Shown here in pieces: positions 58,778-64,000 of a stretch of DNA of 64,000 nt. Each line of letters starts with the position of its first letter. Positions within the stretch are counted from its first letter, which is position 1. Under the pieces are notes generated by a model. It ran no database searches. It was not told the DNA's origin and saw only the letters and a program-made list of their open reading frames with translations. This DNA comes from Methylobacillus methanolivorans. GTDB taxonomy: Bacteria; Pseudomonadota; Gammaproteobacteria; Burkholderiales; Methylophilaceae. Position numbers and translations under genes: made by a program. The DNA is taken from NCBI RefSeq assembly GCF_020531845.1, contig NZ_JAJAVF010000005.1:209128-273127 (forward strand). The letters run 5' to 3'.

Positions 58778-59128
58778 TTAGTTCACCCCAACATAACGCT
58801 TCACCTTGAAGTGATGCTTAGGGTGAGTCACATAGACAAACTTCTTACCCGCATGGCGATCTGCACTGATCGCAGAAGTATCAATACGATTCACATTGAA
58901 ATGATGCTTGGGGTGAGGACGGTTGTTTTGTGCTCGCACCACATCCTGATGACTAATCACAGCGCTAGACTCAGCCACACGAGCATCGGTTGCTAAGCGG
59001 CTAGGATTGATCGTCGCTGCAGCGACCACCTGATGATCGAACAAGGCAGCGTTATGTTCTTCTGCCTGAACAAAAGATACCCAAGAAGCGGCCAATACCA
59101 AACTCGCAATAGAAACTGTCTTTTTCAT
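58778..59128 (-). CDS. Small secreted His-rich protein, copy B
   Basis: Encodes the same 116 residues as 37923-38273; the four differing bases are all silent. Signal peptide of about 22 residues, then two HPKHHF-x-V motifs. The start at 59128 is set by GGAG 7 nt upstream. Divergent from a LysR-type regulator 146 bp away, which probably controls it. Unknown family. Confidence 0.88.
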   Translation of the reverse strand: MKKTVSIASLVLAASWVSFVQAEEHNAALFDHQVVAAATINPSRLATDARVAESSAVISHQDVVRAQNNRPHPKHHFNVNRIDTSAISADRHAGKKFVYVTHPKHHFKVKRYVGVN

Positions 59129-59225
59129 GATGATCTCCAAGTAATGAATTTATTGTATGTGTTGCATTGAGGTGAATCATACTGGAGTGACCCCTTGGGA
59201 AAAACATACAATCAACTGATCAATA

Positions 59226-59242
59226 CTTCGGTAAAATCGAAG
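59226..59242. promoter_or_regulatory. LysR-type operator dyad, copy B
   Basis: CTTCG-N7-CGAAG with a T-N11-A core, located 33 bp before the LysR start codon and 98 bp before the divergent His-rich gene. This is the arrangement of a LysR regulator acting on its neighbour and itself. Confidence 0.55.
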
Positions 59243-59274
59243 GATTAACCAATCCTGCCACTGGGGGGGTATAT

Positions 59275-60168
59275 ATGAATTATAAGCAACTCAGCTATTT
59301 TTGGGCCGTCGCTAAGGCGGGCAGCTTGGTGAAAGCGAGCGAGCAACTAGGTGTAACCTCTCAAACACTGAGTGGGCAAATCTCCTTGCTTGAGGCAGAT
59401 TTGAATGTCACCTTATTCAGACGCGTTGGACGCGGACTTGAGCTTACCGATGCTGGTCGCCTTGCATTGCCATATGCTGAACGAATCTTTGAAATTGGTA
59501 GCATGCTGGAAGAAACGCTCCAGCATCAACCGAAGAAACGCCCAAGGGTATTTACAGTTGGCATTGCAGAGTTCGTCCCCAAATCCATCGCCTATCATCT
59601 ACTATCTGCAGCGATGGAGCTTGAAGACCCAATTCGTATTGTGTGTCGTGAAGACAACTTTGAGGCACTACTTTCTCAGCTTGCCATCCATAAGCTAGAT
59701 ATCGTCCTAGCAGATCGCCCCATGCCTAGCGAGGTCAATATCACAGGCATTAGCCATAAACTAGGAGAAAGCGGCACAGCTTTCTTTGCCACTAAAGAAT
59801 TAGCCATGAAATATCCTGGCCAGTTTCCTGAGCGACTTCATCGTGCGCCCATGCTCATTATGGGTGAGGACAGCCTATTACAAAGGCAAATCATGCGCTG
59901 GCTCAATGAACAGCACATTACCCCCAACATTGTCGGAGAGTTTGACGATAGCGCGCTCATGAAGGCATTTGGTATTGCAGGTACAGGTTTTTTCACAGTT
60001 TCATCCGCTATAGCAGATGAAATTGAACAAGAATACGACGTCATTAAAATCGCCGAAACCAACGAATTCACCCAGCACTTCTATGCCATTTCCGTGCCCA
60101 AACGAGCCCCCCATCCCGCAGTCATCGCAGTTAATGAATCAGCAGATCGGCTTTTTCTGTTCAACTAA
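59275..60168 (+). CDS. LysR-family transcriptional regulator, NhaR-like
   Basis: A 297-aa LysR protein. The N-terminal helix-turn-helix (MNYKQLSYFWAVAKAGSLVK, then ASEQLGVTSQTLSGQISLLE) resembles NhaR, the activator of the sodium/proton antiporter gene, more than typical LysR proteins. The effector domain runs from about residue 90 (RVFTVGIAEFVPKSIAYHLL). No nhaA gene is near. The divergent His-rich secreted protein gene is the likely target. Confidence 0.9.
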   Translation: MNYKQLSYFWAVAKAGSLVKASEQLGVTSQTLSGQISLLEADLNVTLFRRVGRGLELTDAGRLALPYAERIFEIGSMLEETLQHQPKKRPRVFTVGIAEFVPKSIAYHLLSAAMELEDPIRIVCREDNFEALLSQLAIHKLDIVLADRPMPSEVNITGISHKLGESGTAFFATKELAMKYPGQFPERLHRAPMLIMGEDSLLQRQIMRWLNEQHITPNIVGEFDDSALMKAFGIAGTGFFTVSSAIADEIEQEYDVIKIAETNEFTQHFYAISVPKRAPHPAVIAVNESADRLFLFN

Positions 60169-60181
60169 AACGCTTAGAAAG

Positions 60182-60218
60182 AATCAAGGGATGACAAAAC
60201 AATTGCCACCCCTTGATT
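60182..60218 (+). terminator. Terminator after the LysR gene
   Basis: AATCAAGGG and CCCTTGATT pair as a 9-bp stem around 19 nt, followed by TT, 14 bp past the stop codon and directly beside the tRNA fragment. Confidence 0.7.
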
Positions 60219-60221
60219 TTA

Positions 60222-60267
60222 TGGTGGGCCTCCCCGGAGTCGAACCGGGCACCAACGGATTATGAGT
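60222..60267 (-). other. 3' fragment of a tRNA with CAU anticodon: integration (att) site
   Basis: Read on the minus strand this gives an anticodon loop CTCATAA (anticodon CAU), variable region, T stem and loop CCCGG-TTCGACT-CCGGG, acceptor strand GAGGCCC, A73 and CCA. The 5' half of a tRNA (acceptor GGGCCTC, D arm) is missing; AT-rich DNA replaces it from 60268. This is the footprint left by a tRNA-targeting integrase. The tRNA is probably elongator Met, with Ile2 as alternative. Confidence 0.88.
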
Positions 60268-60631
60268 AAATAAATTGGTACCTCATCGTTAAGCAACGCA
60301 CATCAAAAACAATAACATAGCCAACCAGCACATCTATACGACTCAATAGTCTGCAATATTGTTGACAGATTGTCGGCCTGTATTGAAACTCATCTGGAAC
60401 TTTGCGACAAAAGATCAGTGGTTATGCAATGTTCCCATTCTATTCAAACCCCTCATGCATTGAGGGCTTTAGGCCTACCCAAGCCTAGGGCTCTTAAATG
60501 CCCTAGTCCAACATACCGCTTTAAGCACCTTTACTCACCTTTGCATTTGACTTTTTAGAATAAATCACATCTTAATGTCACTTGTAAGAATACATTACTG
60601 CTCATGAGTGTCATTTTGGGGGATGGAAGAT
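60268..60631. other. Gene-free leader of the AT-rich island
   Basis: Between the att fragment and the first island gene no convincing coding frame is present; a 62-codon frame at 60370-60558 has no recognisable product and no ribosome binding site. A CCCTCATGCATTGAGGG palindrome lies near 60451-60467, and the operon promoter must be in this stretch. Confidence 0.6.
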
Positions 60632-62077
60632 ATGGTTTCAAAAGTTATTCTTTTTGATTTCGATAACACATTGGCAAACACCACTAAGCTTAAAGAAATC
60701 CGTGAAGCTAGAAAATATGATTTGCTCACAGAAGATATCTTGGAACCAATCAAACCATATCGCCCTATTCCCAAGTTACTTGAATATCTAAAATCGAAAG
60801 GAGCAATACTAGGAATAGTATCGAATTCAGGGAGAACTTATATCAATATCATGCTCTCCCATTTAAAAATTTCTGCATACTTTGACACTGTAGTAACTTA
60901 TACCGATGTAAAAATGGAAGGAATGAAGCCCAGTCCCAAGGGTATTTTGTTGGCATTAGAAAATTTAAATGCATCTCCAAACCAAAGCATTCTATATGTT
61001 GGTGATGAATTCACCGATATGGTTGCTGCGTATAGAGCAGGAATAACACCCGTTCTAGCATCTTGGGCTTCAAAAAATCCTATAAATACTGCACCGGCAA
61101 TAGAAATGTCATCAACGATGCTTGCTCAGTATGTGCAAGAGCCAGATGAATATAAACTTTTTGCTGAAAGATGTGCTGAAACAAACAGCTCTAATTTCTT
61201 GAGAAAAGCTTGCTACTTTCTACCTCTAGACGGATCTTGCAATGTAATAACAATGAGAGACGAAATGAGCATTTTCTGCCTAGGTAGATATTTCAGTCAG
61301 TCATCTCCCTCAACTGCGCTACTTCATGACACTCATGCACTTTCGCAGGAAATAGCAAAAAAAGAAAAAGTAAAAGATTACTCTGTTCCTAAGTACTGGC
61401 ATTCAATGATTGGACATGTAATCAAAAATGCTGAAAGCTATCTAAATGATGAATTTGATTTGATATCCGTAATTCCCGCAAAAAAAGGCAAACCAAAACG
61501 ATTGGAAGAAATGCTAAATGGAGTTCAAGACTATTTAAAAGATAAAAAAACTTACGAATACAACGCCAACCTATTTTATTTTATTGACGATGCATTAAGT
61601 CAGAAGAAACTTGATAGATCAGAAAGGAAGCTGGAGTCTGATAGGTCTTTGCATTTAACGGAAGATTTTATTGAATTAATTCAAAACAAAAGAATCTTAA
61701 TTATTGATGATGTTACAACTACCGGTGCTACATTTATGCGGGCCAACACCCTCTTAATTGAAGCTGGTGCAAAAAAAGTTCTCGGTTTAGTTGTGGCAAA
61801 AACCGTTTCCATTATCGATGATGAAAGATTATGTCCAATTTGTGGCAGAGTAATGTGGCTGAGAACCAATGGTCAGACCCATGAAAGATTTTTTTCTTGC
61901 TCTGGCAGAGGTGATAAAATCAACCCTTGCGCCCATACTGAAAGTTTGATCAAAAGAAGCTGTCCACAATGTGGGAGACCGATGCGTACTAAGACTCGAA
62001 AAAAAGACAATGTACTCTTTTGGGGTTGTACGGGCTGGAATCAAGATCCAGCATGTAGTTATAGCGAAAGCATTTAA
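60632..62077 (+). CDS. HAD phosphatase - phosphoribosyltransferase - double C4 zinc finger protein (ShosT-like)
   Basis: A 481-aa protein of unusual architecture. Residues 1 to about 150 are a HAD domain: D9-F-D11-N-T, VSNSGRT, K in KPSPKG and the acidic motif VGDEFTD. About 200-390 is a type I phosphoribosyltransferase domain with the PRPP loop ILIIDDVTTTGAT (D359-D360). The C-terminus has two topoisomerase-type zinc fingers (C401, C404, C423, C433 and C444, C447, C466, C475). The start is the ATG with GGGGGA 8 nt upstream. PRTase plus a DprA partner recalls ShosTA toxin-antitoxin/antiphage systems. Confidence 0.82.
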   Translation: MVSKVILFDFDNTLANTTKLKEIREARKYDLLTEDILEPIKPYRPIPKLLEYLKSKGAILGIVSNSGRTYINIMLSHLKISAYFDTVVTYTDVKMEGMKPSPKGILLALENLNASPNQSILYVGDEFTDMVAAYRAGITPVLASWASKNPINTAPAIEMSSTMLAQYVQEPDEYKLFAERCAETNSSNFLRKACYFLPLDGSCNVITMRDEMSIFCLGRYFSQSSPSTALLHDTHALSQEIAKKEKVKDYSVPKYWHSMIGHVIKNAESYLNDEFDLISVIPAKKGKPKRLEEMLNGVQDYLKDKKTYEYNANLFYFIDDALSQKKLDRSERKLESDRSLHLTEDFIELIQNKRILIIDDVTTTGATFMRANTLLIEAGAKKVLGLVVAKTVSIIDDERLCPICGRVMWLRTNGQTHERFFSCSGRGDKINPCAHTESLIKRSCPQCGRPMRTKTRKKDNVLFWGCTGWNQDPACSYSESI

Positions 62078-62092
62078 GCATAAAACTTGGCA

Positions 62093-63091
62093 ATGACATA
62101 CGAATTTTCTCCAACTGAAAAACTACTTGTAGCCAGCAAAATTCCTGGAATTGGAAGGAAAACACTCATAAAGTTAAATGAGGACCCTTTATTTCCAAGA
62201 ATACCATTAGATGAGTTGCATGGTTATCAAGGGGAATTTCTGGCTTTCAAGCCAGGCTCTTCAGTCTATGAGAGAGCTATATCTTTTGCATTGAGAGATA
62301 TTGAAATAGCTAATGATCAAAGCCACTCCATAATTAGCATTTATGATAAAGAATACCCTAATCTACTTTGGAACATTCCTGACAGACCTGCGCTATTATT
62401 TATCAAAGGAAATCTAAATAATTTTAGCGACAAAGCAATTGCAATAATTGGTACAAGAGACCCGTCAAATCATGGAATTGAAATTTGCGATAGAGTAACT
62501 CAATTTTTTGCCGAAAATAATTGGCAGATAGTAAGTGGCCTAGCTCTTGGGCTTGATACAATAGCTCATACCTCGGCACTAAAATATCAAACATCTACTG
62601 TAGCTGTTCTAGCGCATGGCCTTGACACAATAAGCCCAAAAAGCAACAGATTTCTTGCTGAAGAAATTGTTGATAATGGAGGCCTTCTTGTTAGTGAATA
62701 CCCTTATCAAACTCCCACTTTTTCATCAAATTTTGTTGAAAGAGACCGTATTCAGGCCGCTATCTCTCGCGGTGTATTTATGATCCAGTCTGGCTTGAGT
62801 GGAGGAAGTTTACATGCAAGCAGAGCTATAATTTCATATGATAGATATTTAATGATTCCTTACCCAACAAAACTGGATATGATGAATAAAATTTCTAGTA
62901 TTGAGGCAAATCTATTACTATCTAATGGGTCAGATAATGAAAAATCTAAATTACTTAATTGCAACATAAATTCGCTAAAAAATTTAATTACTGTTAGATC
63001 TAAACTTGACTACTCAATGTTAGAGGAGATGTTATTAAGCATTCCCAGAAACGAAATAAAAATTAAAAGTAACAAATCCACACCTCCTTAA
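62093..63091 (+). CDS. DprA/Smf-like Rossmann protein (ShosA-like)
   Basis: A 332-aa relative of DNA-processing protein DprA. An N-terminal helix-hairpin-helix-like segment (SKIPGIGRKTLIKL, residues 15-28) precedes a Rossmann domain with IAIIGTRDPSNHG (117-128), IVSGLALGLDTIAHTSA (146-162), GGLLVSEYP (196-204), ERDRIQAAISRGV (216-228) and SGLSGGSLHASRA (233-245). It starts 15 bp after the HAD-PRTase gene, so the two form an operon. Strongly AT-rich with codon use unlike the chromosome core. Likely the partner or antitoxin of the upstream protein rather than the housekeeping DprA. Confidence 0.85.
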   Translation: MTYEFSPTEKLLVASKIPGIGRKTLIKLNEDPLFPRIPLDELHGYQGEFLAFKPGSSVYERAISFALRDIEIANDQSHSIISIYDKEYPNLLWNIPDRPALLFIKGNLNNFSDKAIAIIGTRDPSNHGIEICDRVTQFFAENNWQIVSGLALGLDTIAHTSALKYQTSTVAVLAHGLDTISPKSNRFLAEEIVDNGGLLVSEYPYQTPTFSSNFVERDRIQAAISRGVFMIQSGLSGGSLHASRAIISYDRYLMIPYPTKLDMMNKISSIEANLLLSNGSDNEKSKLLNCNINSLKNLITVRSKLDYSMLEEMLLSIPRNEIKIKSNKSTPP

Positions 63092-63142
63092 ACTTCAACT
63101 TTTCATGACCTAAGATTTAATTAAAGTCAGATAGTAACTGTT

Positions 63143-63775
63143 TTACGAGGTGGAAAATCTTTTGTAGATTATTTCTACAGTCGGCATTGATTCTGCATGC
63201 CACCTTATTAGCTCAATACCTGCGGCTCTCAAGCTCTCTTCTTTTTTATTATCCAACTGCTTCACTTTGGGATTACCGTGAGACTTATCGTCTAACTCAA
63301 CAGCAGCAACTATGGTGAAGTCTTTAAGACATACCAGATAATCAACACTTTGCTGTGCTATGCGGTTTTGCAAGGCATATGACTGACCTGCCTTTTTGTA
63401 CCAAGGTGCATTTTTGATTTTGATGAAGCGGCTAAGTTGGACTTGAGGAAGGATGATGCACTCGGGAAGTGCTTTCACTAGGCGATAATAAAATACTGCT
63501 TCTGTTGCAGTTAATGGTTTGCACTGTTCGTAGGGGAGCTTTTCAGCGGGTGTGGAGGGGGAAGCTAGAGATACAGACTTAGGTTTGGATGAACTGACTG
63601 TTTGCCGATCTGGTGGATTCAGTTCAATCGTATCCGGGAAACCAGTAGTACGGAATTGCTTTGGTTTGCTCCACTCACGGAATAGGATCACCGCAACCTT
63701 TATCGCGACCAAGATCAATAGCAAGGGTACAAATTGTTTAAATACCCCAAAAATAATTTCTACTGGATTAATCAC
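63143..63775 (-). CDS. Membrane-anchored DUF2726 nuclease-like protein
   Basis: A 210-aa protein starting with GTG at 63775, since GGAGGA stands 6 nt upstream; the longer TTG frame would place that site inside the gene. One membrane helix lies at about residues 12-32 (FVPLLLILVAIKVAVILF), then a linker of about 60 residues, then a DUF2726 domain with SVDYLVC and AAVELDDKSHGNPKVKQLD and KKEESLRAAGIELIRW, a pattern related to PD-(D/E)xK endonuclease folds. It converges on the DprA-like gene. Such domains occur in restriction and defence neighbourhoods. Confidence 0.8.
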   Translation of the reverse strand: MINPVEIIFGVFKQFVPLLLILVAIKVAVILFREWSKPKQFRTTGFPDTIELNPPDRQTVSSSKPKSVSLASPSTPAEKLPYEQCKPLTATEAVFYYRLVKALPECIILPQVQLSRFIKIKNAPWYKKAGQSYALQNRIAQQSVDYLVCLKDFTIVAAVELDDKSHGNPKVKQLDNKKEESLRAAGIELIRWHAESMPTVEIIYKRFSTS

Positions 63776-63848
63776 TAAAGTTCCTCCCAAAAAGTTTAGT
63801 GATACTGCTTGTTTTTGTTAAACCATCTTTGTTTTACTTCTCGAGCGA

Positions 63849-64000
63849 TTAACTCGCTTTTTTCTGATCTTCCAATTCCCGGGCCAAAGCTTCCACCTCA
63901 GGGTTTCTCTGTTTCACATTAGTGTTATCTGTCAGCAAATAAGCTGCGTACTCTGGCCAGTGTCCGGCAATGATCTCTAACACTCCGGCTTTTGGCTCGT
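63849..64000 (-). CDS. C-terminal fragment of an unidentified protein (runs off the window)
   Basis: The minus strand is open from the window edge to a TAA at 63849-63851, giving about 50 residues containing AGVLEIIAGHWPEYAAYLLT and ending in a charged ALARELEDQKKAS. The GHWPEYA pattern resembles the end of small helix-turn-helix DNA-binding proteins, but this is a weak impression. Function not assigned. Confidence 0.5.
   Translation of the reverse strand, partial: EPKAGVLEIIAGHWPEYAAYLLTDNTNVKQRNPEVEALARELEDQKKAS

Larger units (their letters stand above)
58683..59242. repeat. 560-bp inverted repeat, copy B (mate at 37809-38368)
   Basis: Reverse complement of copy A with 7 substitutions. 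The left edge falls inside the 3' end of trhO and the right edge at the outer base of the LysR dyad. Being beside the divergent LysR gene, this looks like the parental location and copy A like the derived one. No transposase or target-site duplication is seen at either copy. Confidence 0.97.

Noticed and set aside
60222..60300. A complete functional tRNA gene
   Set aside because: Only the anticodon loop and everything 3' of it is present; no D arm or 5' acceptor strand can be found to the right.

Overview
This window looks like chromosomal DNA of a betaproteobacterial methylotroph of the family Methylophilaceae, most like Methylobacillus. The reasons are a lanthanide-type methanol dehydrogenase (xoxF with xoxJ and xoxG), quinoprotein-associated genes, a complete proteobacterial division and cell-wall (dcw) cluster, and E. 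coli-like synteny at rsmI/lpoA/yraN/diaA/dolP and at trxA/rho/rpmE. The family assignment is inferred from gene content; no 16S gene is present.

Layout. 1-16.3 kb: the dcw cluster on the minus strand, in the order mraZ-rsmH-ftsL-ftsI-murE-murF-mraY-murD-ftsW-murG-murC-murB-ddl-ftsQ-ftsA-ftsZ (only the first 18 codons of ftsZ are present). Most neighbours overlap by 4 bp. A promoter with four 10-bp-spaced MraZ boxes lies upstream. 16.66-16.99 kb: RNase P RNA. 17-22.2 kb: pyrC and rsmI, divergent from lpoA-yraN-diaA-dolP. 22.2-25.5 kb: a DUF3579 gene, a PilZ-like protein and an EAL phosphodiesterase. 25.7-29.6 kb: trxA, rho, rpmE (type B) and an ArnT-like glycosyltransferase. 29.6-33.6 kb: molybdenum cofactor genes (ModE-like regulator, moaA, mobA, mobB, moeA). 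33.7-35.5 kb: a GntR regulator and a PfkB sugar kinase.

35.6-43.5 kb is a quinoprotein and outer-membrane transport neighbourhood. It holds a TonB-dependent receptor closely resembling E. coli YncD/PqqU (the PQQ receptor), a small secreted His-rich protein, cytochrome b561, a YncE-like YVTN beta-propeller, a metallo-hydrolase of the quinoprotein relay type, a TonB and a sensor kinase. 43.6-48.1 kb has a peroxiredoxin, PhoH/PIN, an LplT transporter and NDH-2. 48.4-52.0 kb is xoxG-xoxJ-xoxF. 52.2-58.7 kb has proline iminopeptidase, a YihY membrane protein fused to a cyclic-nucleotide-binding domain, PiuC with a Fiu-type siderophore receptor, and trhO.

Two features stand out. First, the His-rich secreted protein gene exists twice (37.8-38.4 kb and 58.7-59.2 kb) as a 560-bp inverted repeat differing at only 7 positions, all silent within the gene. 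The repeat brackets 20.3 kb that includes the xox cluster, and it ends exactly at a LysR-type dyad facing a divergent LysR gene. Second, a 46-nt 3' fragment of a CAU-anticodon tRNA at 60.2 kb marks an integration junction. To its right the DNA turns strongly AT-rich and carries a two-gene module: a HAD-phosphoribosyltransferase-double-zinc-finger protein followed by a DprA/Smf-like protein. This resembles the ShosTA class of toxin-antitoxin/antiphage systems. A DUF2726 nuclease-like membrane protein and the end of another gene follow. This right end is the accessory, defence-island part of the window.
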